Assembly (NCBI GenBank): GCA_036340635.1
Contig: JAYYYF010000002.1
Span: 62,001-126,000, forward strand
DNA from: GCA-002728855 sp036340635
GTDB taxonomy: Bacteria > Bacteroidota > Bacteroidia > Flavobacteriales > Flavobacteriaceae
DNA length: 64,000 nucleotides
Direction: 5' to 3'
Shown here: piece after piece, positions 34,745 through 42,746 of the stretch
Position numbering within the stretch: position 1 is the first letter of the stretch
Layout of the letters: each line of letters begins with the position of its first letter
Made by a program: the position numbers and the translations under genes
The notes under the pieces: model-generated
The model's input: only the letters and a program-made list of their open reading frames with translations
Database searches by the model: none
Told to the model about the DNA's origin: nothing

Positions 34745-36016
34745 TTGAACAATTCTAAAATAGTTTTTGATTTAATTAATAAAGAAAAAAAGAGGCAGAT
34801 TAATGGAATAGAGTTGATTGCTTCTGAAAACTTTACTAGCCCTCAAGTTTTGGAGGCTACAGGATCTGTTTTGACTAATAAATATGCAGAAGGTTATCCC
34901 GGCAAACGATATTATGGAGGATGTGAAGTGGTTGATGAGATAGAAGATATTGCAATAAATAGGGCAAAGAAACTTTTTGGTGCTGAATATGCAAATGTTC
35001 AACCTCATTCTGGTTCCCAAGCAAATTCAGCTGTTTTTGCTGCATTTTTAAAACCAAATGATTCAATTTTAGGTTTTGATTTGTCCCATGGAGGGCATCT
35101 AACTCATGGTTCTCCTGTAAATTTTTCAGGACAACTATATAAAGCTAATTTTTATGGAGTTGAAAAGGATACGGGAAGAATTGATTATGATAAAATACAA
35201 TCAATTGCTTCAAAGGTTAAACCAAAGATGATTATTGCTGGGGCTTCGTCATATTCAAGAGATATGGATTTTAAAAAATTCCGAGAAATTTCTGATGATG
35301 TAGGAGCCTTTTTAATGGCTGATATTGCACACCCAGCTGGATTTATAGCATCAGGTTTATTGAATAATCCATTACCACATTGCCATATTGTAACTACCAC
35401 AACTCACAAGACTCTTCGAGGACCCAGAGGCGGTTTAATTTTAATGGGGAATGATTTTGAAAATCCTTTTGGTATTACTCTAAAAAATGGTTCACTTCGC
35501 AAAATGTCTCATTTAATCAACATGTCAGTTTTTCCAGGAAACCAAGGTGGTCCATTGGAACATGTAATTGCTGCTAAAGCAATTGCTTTTGGGGAGGCCC
35601 TAGACCCTAAATTTAAAGAATATATGAAGCAAGTTCAATTGAATGCATCAGTAATGGCTAATTTGTTTTTAGAAAAGGGTTATGATGTTATTTCAGGAGG
35701 GACAGACAATCATATGATTCTTATTGATCTTAGGAATAAAAATATAACCGGTAAGGAAGCCGAAGAAATTTTAGCTAAAGCTGACATTACCGTTAATAAA
35801 AATATGGTTCCATTTGACGACAAATCTCCTTTTATAACTTCAGGGATTAGGATAGGAACTGCTGCAGTTACAACCAGGGGATTAAAAGAAGAAAATATTA
35901 AAAAAATTGTTCATTTTATAGATTCCGTTTTAAGAAATCCTTCTGATGAATCTTCCGTGAAAAAGGTTTTATCAGAAGTGAATCAGATGATGATCCCGTT
36001 CCCTCTTTTTGCTTGA
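34745..36016 (+). CDS. glyA: Serine hydroxymethyltransferase
   Basis: GlyA converts serine and tetrahydrofolate to glycine and 5,10-methylene-THF, the main one-carbon source. It has GIELIASENFTSPQVLEATGSVLTNKYAEGYPGKRYYGG at the N-terminus, NVQPHSGSQAN, DIAHPAGF and the PLP lysine in VTTTTHKTLRGPRGG. Length (423) is normal. The frame opens with TTG (TTG AAC AAT TCT) and the first ATG is far inside the conserved region, so a TTG start is nearly certain. It is convergent with the glutaminyl cyclase gene two bases away. Confidence 0.96.
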   Translation: MNNSKIVFDLINKEKKRQINGIELIASENFTSPQVLEATGSVLTNKYAEGYPGKRYYGGCEVVDEIEDIAINRAKKLFGAEYANVQPHSGSQANSAVFAAFLKPNDSILGFDLSHGGHLTHGSPVNFSGQLYKANFYGVEKDTGRIDYDKIQSIASKVKPKMIIAGASSYSRDMDFKKFREISDDVGAFLMADIAHPAGFIASGLLNNPLPHCHIVTTTTHKTLRGPRGGLILMGNDFENPFGITLKNGSLRKMSHLINMSVFPGNQGGPLEHVIAAKAIAFGEALDPKFKEYMKQVQLNASVMANLFLEKGYDVISGGTDNHMILIDLRNKNITGKEAEEILAKADITVNKNMVPFDDKSPFITSGIRIGTAAVTTRGLKEENIKKIVHFIDSVLRNPSDESSVKKVLSEVNQMMIPFPLFA

Positions 36017-36018
36017 TT

Positions 36019-37044
36019 TTATTTTTTTGGATATATTTTTATTTCGAATAATTTATCCCAATTTTTTCCAGTAACAAAAAACGTTTTTCGCTTTTGATTA
36101 TAAGCAATTCCATTTAAAACATCTAATTTGGGGTGTTGATTTACTTTTTCTTTTATACCTGAAAAGTCAATGACGCCATCAACCATACCGTTTTCAGGAT
36201 TAATTATAACAGCTACTTCTTTATCAAATTGATACGTGTTTGCATATATTTTCCCATTTACATATTCTAATTCATTTATTTTATTGAGAGTTGATTTGTT
36301 TGTCATTACTTGAATTTTTTCTATTTCTTTTTGTGTATTTCCATCTAAAATCCAAATATAATTTGTCCCGTCAGATTTATAAATTTTTTCTCCATCACTA
36401 CATAGTCCCCATCCCTCTTTACTTTCTCCATAGGAAAATGATCTTTCTATTTCCAATGTTATTGGATCATATTGAAACCCAATTCCTTCTCTCCAGGTTA
36501 ACTGAATTAATTTGTTATTAATAAACGTTAATCCTTCCCCAAAATAAACATCATCTAAAGGCTTCATAGAATATATCTCACCAGTTTTATAATTCAGTTT
36601 TCTAACACTTGATTTCCCTTTTAAACCAGTGCTTTCATAAAGTGTATCATTGTAAAACTCAAGCCCTTGGGTATATGCTTCTGAGTCATGAGGATATTCA
36701 TTTATGATTTTATAAGTATAAAGAACGGGGGATGTTTCTGCAAAAATTTTAACAGAGGTGTTCTTTATTACACTTTGTTCATTGGAAAAAATTGAAGCTT
36801 TAATTGAATGGTCTCCAAGCTTTAGATTATTTAAAGGATAAATTTGAGCAATTTTCTTTTCGTTTAAAAAAAAGTGGATGGAATCTACTAGATGATTTTT
36901 TTTGTTTTTTATAGTTAGATAAATTGAATCATTATTTGTTAATTTTTTTGAACTTGATTCAACTTTTATTGAAAAATCATCACTTATGTTGGAACCACAT
37001 TTGAGAAAAAAGATTAAAAAAATTGTAATTGAAGCAAACTTCAT
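36019..37044 (-). CDS. Glutaminyl-peptide cyclotransferase (glutamine cyclotransferase family), secreted
   Basis: The N-terminus is a hydrophobic signal ending FFLKCGSN, likely a lipoprotein signal with Cys16, though Lys just before Cys is unusual. The C-terminal two thirds form the five-bladed propeller of plant-papaya-type glutaminyl cyclase. Landmarks are YPHDSEAYTQGLEFYNDTLYESTGLKG, FGEGLTFINNKLIQLTW, GWGLCSDGEKIYKSDGT and NELEYVNGKIYAN. The family turns N-terminal Gln into pyroglutamate. An extra N-terminal beta domain (about 20-110) precedes it, which is common in Bacteroidota. It acts in the periplasm or on the surface. Confidence 0.88.
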   Translation of the reverse strand: MKFASITIFLIFFLKCGSNISDDFSIKVESSSKKLTNNDSIYLTIKNKKNHLVDSIHFFLNEKKIAQIYPLNNLKLGDHSIKASIFSNEQSVIKNTSVKIFAETSPVLYTYKIINEYPHDSEAYTQGLEFYNDTLYESTGLKGKSSVRKLNYKTGEIYSMKPLDDVYFGEGLTFINNKLIQLTWREGIGFQYDPITLEIERSFSYGESKEGWGLCSDGEKIYKSDGTNYIWILDGNTQKEIEKIQVMTNKSTLNKINELEYVNGKIYANTYQFDKEVAVIINPENGMVDGVIDFSGIKEKVNQHPKLDVLNGIAYNQKRKTFFVTGKNWDKLFEIKIYPKK

Positions 37045-37091
37045 TTTAAATTAAATTTCATCTAAGTTATTTAATTAAAATGAAATAATTG

Positions 37092-37118
37092 TTGAACCAT
37101 ATAAACCTCTTATATTTG
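37092..37118 (+). promoter_or_regulatory. Promoter of the SRP RNA gene (TTG-N16-TAnnTTTG)
   Basis: TTG at 37092-37094 and TATATTTG at 37111-37118 with a 16-base spacer fit the Bacteroidota housekeeping promoter. The box ends four bases before the first base of the paired SRP RNA, fixing the expected start near 37122. It is the clearest promoter in the window. Confidence 0.65.
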
Positions 37119-37121
37119 TCT

Positions 37122-37217
37122 GGGCAAGTCCTGCACAACCAGCTCCTGCCGAATCCCCCAGGGTGGGAACACAGCAAGGGTAGGTGGTTGTAGCGGTGTG
37201 ATGTAGATCGCTTGCCC
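37122..37217 (+). ncRNA. ffs: Signal recognition particle RNA, small bacterial type (4.5S-like)
   Basis: The 96-base RNA folds into a long hairpin. GGGCAAG at 37122-37128 pairs with CTTGCCC at 37211-37217, and ACAACC pairs with GGTTGT further in. The tip carries the Ffh-binding motif: CAGG (37159-37162), GTG stem, GGAA tetraloop (37166-37169), CAC and AGCA (37173-37176). The RNA pairs with Ffh to target membrane proteins. A T-run (TTTTTATTTT) follows directly, so the outer stem plus T-run can act as the terminator. It lies in the divergent gap between the cyclase and SDR genes. Confidence 0.93.
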
Positions 37218-37233
37218 TTTTTATTTTCTTATA

Positions 37234-38040
37234 ATGTCAAAAGTAGTTTTAATTACAGGGGCATCTTCTGGTTTTGGAAAGATTATTGCAGAAAAATTAT
37301 CTGATGATGGATATATTGTTTATGGGACCAGTAGAAATCCAAAAAAATATCCTTTGCCAAAAAAATATAAACTTTTAAAGTTTAACATTACTTCTTTTAC
37401 AGATTCTTCCAAATTAGTTGATTTAATAGTTGGGGAAAATAAAAGAATAGATGTTTTAATTAATAATGCTGGAATTGGATTTACTGGCCCAGTTGAGGAA
37501 ATTTTGATTGAGGATGTAAAAAAAGTTTTTGACACAAATTTTTTTGGTCATATTGATTTGATTCAGAATGTTTTACCTGTTATGCGAAAAAATAATTATG
37601 GACTTGTCATTAACATAACCTCTATAGCAGGCTATCATGGAATTCCTTTTGTAAGTACTTATTGTGCATCAAAAGCGGCGATGGAATTTTTAGGTGAGGC
37701 ATTAAATATGGAAGTGAAAAAATATGGTATAAGGGTCGTAAATATAGCTCCAGGTGACTATAATACAGAAATTAAAATTAACCGTCAAGATACTATACTA
37801 AGTAAAAATTCTCCTTATTATAAAGTTTATAAAAGTCTAATTAATCAATGGATTTTAAACATGAATAATTCTAGGAATCCAATTGAATTAGCAAATCTTG
37901 TAAGTAAAGTTATAAAAAAGAAAAACCCTAATATTCATTACGTCATAGGTCCTTTTCTGCAGAAAATAAGTATTATCTTGAAAAAGATTTTGCCAGAAAA
38001 AATATACGAAAGACTTTTAATGAATCATTATAAACTTTAA
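37234..38040 (+). CDS. Short-chain dehydrogenase/reductase
   Basis: This is a classical SDR. The cofactor motif is TGASSGFGK near the N-terminus, followed by NNAG in VLINNAGIGFTGP, a catalytic Ser in INITSIAGYHG, and Tyr-x3-Lys in STYCASKAAMEF. The basic residue pattern after the glycine motif (SRNPKKY) suggests NADP preference. The substrate is unknown; a C-terminal stretch (LQKISIILKKILPEKIYERLL) is amphipathic and could touch the membrane. It starts 16 bases after the SRP RNA and is followed after 11 bases by the transaldolase-like gene. Confidence 0.9.
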   Translation: MSKVVLITGASSGFGKIIAEKLSDDGYIVYGTSRNPKKYPLPKKYKLLKFNITSFTDSSKLVDLIVGENKRIDVLINNAGIGFTGPVEEILIEDVKKVFDTNFFGHIDLIQNVLPVMRKNNYGLVINITSIAGYHGIPFVSTYCASKAAMEFLGEALNMEVKKYGIRVVNIAPGDYNTEIKINRQDTILSKNSPYYKVYKSLINQWILNMNNSRNPIELANLVSKVIKKKNPNIHYVIGPFLQKISIILKKILPEKIYERLLMNHYKL

Positions 38041-38051
38041 ATTTAGTAACA

Positions 38052-38705
38052 ATGAAATTTTTTATAGACACAGCGAATCTTAATCAAATAAAAGAAGCCC
38101 AATCCTTAGGGATTTTAGATGGAGTAACTACAAATCCATCTTTAATGGCCAAGGAAGGTATAAAAGGGAAAGCCAACATAGCTAGACATTACGTAGACAT
38201 ATGTAACATTGTAGATGGCGATGTATCTGCTGAAGTGATTTCAACAGATCTTCAAGGAATGATTAAAGAAGGTGAGGAATTAGCCAAGCTTCATAAAAAT
38301 ATTGTTGTTAAGGTTCCAATAATTAAAGAGGGTGTCCAGGCTTTAAAATATTTTTCAACAAATAAAATTAGAACTAATTGCACTTTAATTTTTTCTCCTG
38401 GACAAGCGCTTTTAGCTGCAAAAGCTGGCGCCAATTATGTTTCACCCTTTATTGGTCGTCTTGATGATATTTCAAGTGATGGATTGTCTTTAATTCAAGA
38501 AATAAGACAGATTTATGATAATTATCAATTTGAAACTAAAATTTTGGCGGCTTCTATCCGGCATACAATGCATATTATTGATTGTGCTAAAATAGGCGCG
38601 GATGTTATGACAGGACCTTTAAATTCAATTTTAGGTTTATTAAAACATCCTCTGACTGATAATGGATTAAAGAAATTTTTAGAGGATCATAGTAAGACTA
38701 ATTAA
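38052..38705 (+). CDS. Transaldolase/fructose-6-phosphate aldolase, short form
   Basis: The 217-residue TalC/MipB-type barrel has MKFFIDTANLNQIKEA, DGVTTNPSLMAKEG, the Schiff-base lysine in KNIVVKVPI, NCTLIFSPGQALLAAKAGANYVSPFIGRLDDI and the AASIRHTMHI segment. Such short enzymes work as transaldolase in the pentose phosphate pathway in most bacteria. With the split transketolase at 1.4-3.3 kb it supplies the non-oxidative branch. Its last eight bases overlap the convergent lipoprotein gene. Confidence 0.93.
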   Translation: MKFFIDTANLNQIKEAQSLGILDGVTTNPSLMAKEGIKGKANIARHYVDICNIVDGDVSAEVISTDLQGMIKEGEELAKLHKNIVVKVPIIKEGVQALKYFSTNKIRTNCTLIFSPGQALLAAKAGANYVSPFIGRLDDISSDGLSLIQEIRQIYDNYQFETKILAASIRHTMHIIDCAKIGADVMTGPLNSILGLLKHPLTDNGLKKFLEDHSKTN

Positions 38706-40080
38706 GCTCCCTAAGTTCTTCGGAGAAGTCAGGTGAAGCAAAATTTGCAAACCCATTTTTTATAATTCCATTCTTGTCAACAATTATAGCTTTATTTAAC
38801 AAAGTTAAAACCCATTTTTTACTGGCATCTTCAAAATTTAAAAAGGCATATTGTTTATCCCGTTCAACTCGCATCATTTGATGAACTTGAGTCACAATTT
38901 CATTGTATGGTTGTATACAGATTCCAAAAAAATCATAATTAGGGAATTCTAATTCAAGTTTTTTAACTTTTTTAATAGTACTTCTAAAATGATTCATTTG
39001 AGTCTGTGACCAAAAATATATTACTGTTGGCCTCTTAAAGAGAGAACTGCTAACTATCGTGTCTAATTTATGATTTTGCAACTTGAGTTTTGGCAGTATT
39101 TTGTTTTGTCCCATCAGTCTTATTCCTTGGTGTAGAGTAAGTACTTCCTCTAAATAAGATTTGGATGAATTTACAGTAAAATAATATTGTAGGAATCTAT
39201 CATGTTCTTTGTGATTTTCAGAATTAAGAATTTCCTCATATGCGATTGCTCTAGCAAGGTTATTTTTAATTGTATTTCCTTTTATTTCATTTTCAATAAT
39301 CTCTAATCTCTTAATATTAAATTTTATTTTTCCTTTATTTAGAAAAAAATTCTCTGAACTATCTAGTGCTCTTTCATTGATATAGTTCATCAGATAAGTT
39401 ATATATGGGTCAAAAAAAGCTAGGTCATTTTCTCCATAATTTAAATATTTTCTATACTTAAAAAAGAGACTGTCCTGTTCCTTATTCCAATTACTCCCTC
39501 TTAAAAGCGCATATCTTTCTCTTTTTGTAGCATATGGGTATATGTATGCTGCTTGAGTTATTTTTTGAGCTATAGGGGATAATTTTACTAGGGAATCCAT
39601 TATTATCCAATTTTCTTTTTTTTCTATTAGAAGAGAATCAATTAAAGAATTAAAACTATTACTGTCATTTGAGTATTTTGAAGACAAAAATTTGTTTTCA
39701 TTTTCAAAAAGTAATTGGAGATCCATCATGAAATTATTTTTTGACGCTCCAATTCCAGAGTAAACAATTGATTCATTAAAAGCTGATGCATTAACCCTTA
39801 CCCATAAACTATCTCCTTTTTCTAAAAAGACGTAATTGTATTCTGGTATATGTTCAATTTTATAGACACCTAGATCTAATGAATCATATACTTTAGAAAA
39901 TTTAAATGAATTATCTAATGGAAGAGAATCAATTCTTAGATTGTCTTTATAAAGTGTAACGTAACTAGATGAAGGATTTACAATATGGCCTCCAAAAAAA
40001 ATATGATCTAATTTTTCATGCTTTTTACAGGATACAATTAGCAGTAAAAAAAGACAATTCAAAAGTTTCTTCATCGCCAA
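38698..40080 (-). CDS. Thioredoxin-fold lipoprotein lacking the redox cysteines
   Basis: The signal ends LLLIVSCKKH with Cys18 as the lipidation site. A start two codons later is equally possible. Residues about 25-330 are an uncharacterised helix-rich region. The C-terminal about 120 residues look like a TlpA/thioredoxin domain (RPTVIYFWSQTQMNHFRSTI, then a VDKNGIIKNGFA strand). The usual Cys-x-x-Cys after Trp is replaced: Trp357 is followed by Ser-Gln-Thr-Gln, so disulfide exchange is not possible there. The length and layout resemble Bacteroidota redoxin lipoproteins. The role is unknown; a binding or scaffold function is my inference. Confidence 0.75.
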   Translation of the reverse strand: MAMKKLLNCLFLLLIVSCKKHEKLDHIFFGGHIVNPSSSYVTLYKDNLRIDSLPLDNSFKFSKVYDSLDLGVYKIEHIPEYNYVFLEKGDSLWVRVNASAFNESIVYSGIGASKNNFMMDLQLLFENENKFLSSKYSNDSNSFNSLIDSLLIEKKENWIIMDSLVKLSPIAQKITQAAYIYPYATKRERYALLRGSNWNKEQDSLFFKYRKYLNYGENDLAFFDPYITYLMNYINERALDSSENFFLNKGKIKFNIKRLEIIENEIKGNTIKNNLARAIAYEEILNSENHKEHDRFLQYYFTVNSSKSYLEEVLTLHQGIRLMGQNKILPKLKLQNHKLDTIVSSSLFKRPTVIYFWSQTQMNHFRSTIKKVKKLELEFPNYDFFGICIQPYNEIVTQVHQMMRVERDKQYAFLNFEDASKKWVLTLLNKAIIVDKNGIIKNGFANFASPDFSEELRELN

Positions 40081-40183
40081 AAAAATAAAGTTATCATTTT
40101 TAATTTTAAGGAAGGGTAATTATTAGGCTAAAACTATACTCATTTTTACATAGAATGTTAATTTAGCGGATTAAATTCATTTT

Positions 40184-41812
40184 ATGCTATCAGTTTCAAA
40201 CTTGTCTCTACAATTTGGTAAAAGAATTTTGTTTGATCAAGTGAACATTGTTTTTTCTCCAGGTAATTGTTATGGTATTATTGGAGCAAATGGAGCTGGT
40301 AAATCAACTTTTTTAAAGATTCTATCTGGTAAACTAAGTGCTAATTCAGGAAGTATTGATCTAGAGCCTGACAAACGAATATCATTTCTTGAACAGGATC
40401 ATAACTCTCATGATACATATGCTGTTTTGGAGACTGTAATAAGAGGGAATATTCCTCTATATGAAATTAAACAAGAAATGGAAATAATTTATTCTAAGGA
40501 AAATTTTTCTGATGATGATGGACAACGACTGGGTGAATTACAAATAAAATTTGAGGAAATGAATGGATGGAATGCTGACAGCGATGCAGCTGCTTTGTTA
40601 TCAAATCTTGGGATTGATGAGTCTTTTCATGACAAAGTTATGTCAGACATGACAGGTAAGCAAAAGGTTAAAGTTCTTTTGGCACAAGCATTATTTGGTA
40701 ATCCGGACGTTCTAATTATGGATGAGCCCACTAATGATTTAGACTATGATTCTATTATTTGGCTTGAAAATTTTTTAGCTGAATATGAAAACATAGTTAT
40801 AATAGTTTCTCATGACCGTTATTTTTTAGATAATGTTTGTACTCATATTTCTGATATTGATTTTGGTAAGATTACCCATTATTCAGGTAATTATACATTT
40901 TGGTCTGAGTCGAGTAAATTGGTATCTAAACAGAAAATTCAACAAAATAAAAAGGCCGAGGAAAAAAAGAAAGAACTTGAAGAATTTATTGCTAGATTTT
41001 CAGCTAACGTAGCAAAATCAAAACAAGCTACCTCTCGAAAAAAAATGATTGAAAAATTAAATATAGAAGAAATTAAACCCTCTAGCAGGAGATATCCTGC
41101 AATAATTTTTGAACAGGAAAGAGAAGCAGGAGACCAAATTTTGAACATCGAGAAATTATCATTTATCAGAGATTCGCAAGTTTTGTTTAGTAATCTTAAT
41201 TTTAATTTAAAAAAGGGAGACAAGGTTGTAGTTTTTTCAAAAGATTCTAGAGCAACTACAGCTTTTTATGAAATCATTTCTGGTAATTCTAAAGCCAGTG
41301 ATGGAGAGTTTCAATGGGGTATAACAACTTCTTTTGGATATTTACCTTTAGACAATAATAATTTTTTTAATCAAGACCTAACTTTGATAGATTGGCTTAG
41401 ACAGTGGATTGATAATAATGAAGATATAGACGATCTTTATTTGAGGGGATTTTTAGGGAAAATGTTATTTAGTGGTGATGAAGCATTAAAAAAGGCTAGA
41501 GTGCTTTCTGGAGGTGAAAAAGTAAGGTGTATGCTTTCAAGGGTAATGATGAATAGGTCAAATGTTTTAATGCTTGACGAACCAACTAATCATCTTGATC
41601 TAGAATCAATAACATCATTTAATAATGCCCTAAAAAACTATAAAGGAACAGTCTTGTTTTCAACTAAAGATAGAGAATTTGCACAATCAGTTGCTAATCG
41701 AATTATTGAAATAACACCAAATGGCATGATTGACAAATACTTAAGTTTAAATGATTATATGACAGATCCTAATATTAAGACTCAAAGAACAGAGCTTTAT
41801 AAAGAAGTTTAA
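40184..41812 (+). CDS. ABC-F family ATPase (ribosome-associated, YbiT-like)
   Basis: Two ABC domains in one chain with no membrane segment, joined by a charged linker (residues about 245-305, KKAEEKKKELEEFIARF), is the ABC-F layout. These proteins bind the ribosomal E site and affect translation. Nucleotide sites are unequal. Domain 1 has a perfect Walker A (GANGAGKST, 34-42) but a degenerate signature (MTGKQK, 156-161). Domain 2 has a degenerate Walker A (SKDSRATT, 352-359) but a good signature (LSGGEK, 441-446) and Walker B with MLDEPTNHLDL. One composite site is therefore canonical and the other is not. The same pattern is, from memory, seen in related Bacteroidota proteins. Confidence 0.92.
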   Translation: MLSVSNLSLQFGKRILFDQVNIVFSPGNCYGIIGANGAGKSTFLKILSGKLSANSGSIDLEPDKRISFLEQDHNSHDTYAVLETVIRGNIPLYEIKQEMEIIYSKENFSDDDGQRLGELQIKFEEMNGWNADSDAAALLSNLGIDESFHDKVMSDMTGKQKVKVLLAQALFGNPDVLIMDEPTNDLDYDSIIWLENFLAEYENIVIIVSHDRYFLDNVCTHISDIDFGKITHYSGNYTFWSESSKLVSKQKIQQNKKAEEKKKELEEFIARFSANVAKSKQATSRKKMIEKLNIEEIKPSSRRYPAIIFEQEREAGDQILNIEKLSFIRDSQVLFSNLNFNLKKGDKVVVFSKDSRATTAFYEIISGNSKASDGEFQWGITTSFGYLPLDNNNFFNQDLTLIDWLRQWIDNNEDIDDLYLRGFLGKMLFSGDEALKKARVLSGGEKVRCMLSRVMMNRSNVLMLDEPTNHLDLESITSFNNALKNYKGTVLFSTKDREFAQSVANRIIEITPNGMIDKYLSLNDYMTDPNIKTQRTELYKEV

Positions 41813-41823
41813 TAAGTGATAAA

Positions 41824-42048
41824 TTAACTTTTTATATTAAGAGACTTGATGATTCTTAAAGCCCTTTCAGCTTCATTTTTGTTGACAAAAACTTTTTGTT
41901 CATAGGAATTCACTCCAAAACCTGCAAGTCGAGCGGATTCAGCTTCATCTTTTATAATAGGAAAAATTTTTTCTTTTGATAGGGTTTGACAGATTAGAGG
42001 TATGATCATTGGCGACCCACTAAAGACTAAGATAGATTTTTCAGACAT
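41824..42048 (-). CDS. DUF2007-like small protein (putative signal transducing protein)
   Basis: The 74-residue protein reads MSEKSILVFSGSPMIIPLIC, then KIFPIIKDEAESARLAGFG and VFVNKNEAERALRIIKSL. This beta-alpha-beta pattern, ending in 'v-V-...A...I', is that of DUF2007, a small ferredoxin-like fold of unknown role. I take the ATG at 42046-42048; a longer frame from 42132 would overlap the neighbouring membrane protein by 77 bases and has no conserved sequence there. It is the last gene of the recG-pheT-membrane protein run. Confidence 0.72.
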   Translation of the reverse strand: MSEKSILVFSGSPMIIPLICQTLSKEKIFPIIKDEAESARLAGFGVNSYEQKVFVNKNEAERALRIIKSLNIKS

Positions 42049-42055
42049 ATATAGA

Positions 42056-42730
42056 TTAAAACTTGTCAAATTTGTTATTCCAAATGCTTGAGTTAAAGTT
42101 TTTACCCAGGGCAAACCCATAGAAAATAACAATAGAGATTAGACCTTTTAAAATAAATAAGTGAATTATCCAAAAGGCCTTAAAATCCATTGAATGAGAA
42201 AAAAGACCTTCCGGAATTAATTTTGTAATAAAAAGACTCAAAAAAAATAGTGTAAACAATAATGTGTTTAAATTTTTATAAGGCCATACCAAAATTCTTC
42301 TAAGACCTGTAAGATCGTTTCCCCATTTATGAATCAAATAATAATAATGTTTACTAAGCCTAACAAACAATAACGGATCATCTTTTTTTTCCAATTGGAA
42401 AATACTTGAAGGACCCATTATTTTAAAATTATTTAAATTAGTCTGATGTTCTTTTTGTAAAAAATCTATTTTTTCAAGGACAACATTAGGTATCTTTCCT
42501 TTGAAAAAAGATGAATCTAAGAATCTTAATCTATAGTCAACACAAACTTTTTTTATATCATTTATATGAAAGATTTTTTTAGGATCTAATTTTTCAAAAA
42601 TCATATCACCCTCTGTACAATATTTTTGGTTAATTAATTCTTGACTTGTAAGATCCCCTGATATGAAAGATTTTTTATTGGATCTTTTTTTTAAAACTGT
42701 TTCAATATTAGTTACGTAATTAAAATTCAT
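42056..42730 (-). CDS. Conserved-looking membrane protein of unknown function
   Basis: I do not recognise a named family. Residues 1-140 are soluble and mixed charge. They include a GDMIFEKLDP segment and a KHYYYLIHKWGNDL stretch just before the membrane part. Two long hydrophobic helices follow (about 150-172 and 187-210), and the chain ends in an aromatic/Asn-rich tail (NSSIWNNKFDKF). Both termini would lie on the same side. It is placed 16 bases after pheT and seven bases before the DUF2007-like gene, so it is co-transcribed with them. Codon use looks like that of its neighbours, giving no hint of transfer. Confidence 0.7.
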   Translation of the reverse strand: MNFNYVTNIETVLKKRSNKKSFISGDLTSQELINQKYCTEGDMIFEKLDPKKIFHINDIKKVCVDYRLRFLDSSFFKGKIPNVVLEKIDFLQKEHQTNLNNFKIMGPSSIFQLEKKDDPLLFVRLSKHYYYLIHKWGNDLTGLRRILVWPYKNLNTLLFTLFFLSLFITKLIPEGLFSHSMDFKAFWIIHLFILKGLISIVIFYGFALGKNFNSSIWNNKFDKF

Positions 42731-42746
42731 TGTTGTTCAAAAGTTT

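Noticed and set aside
40939..41223. 94-codon minus-strand open frame over the ABC-F gene
   Set aside because: Shadow of the charged linker region; composition is Phe/Ser rich.
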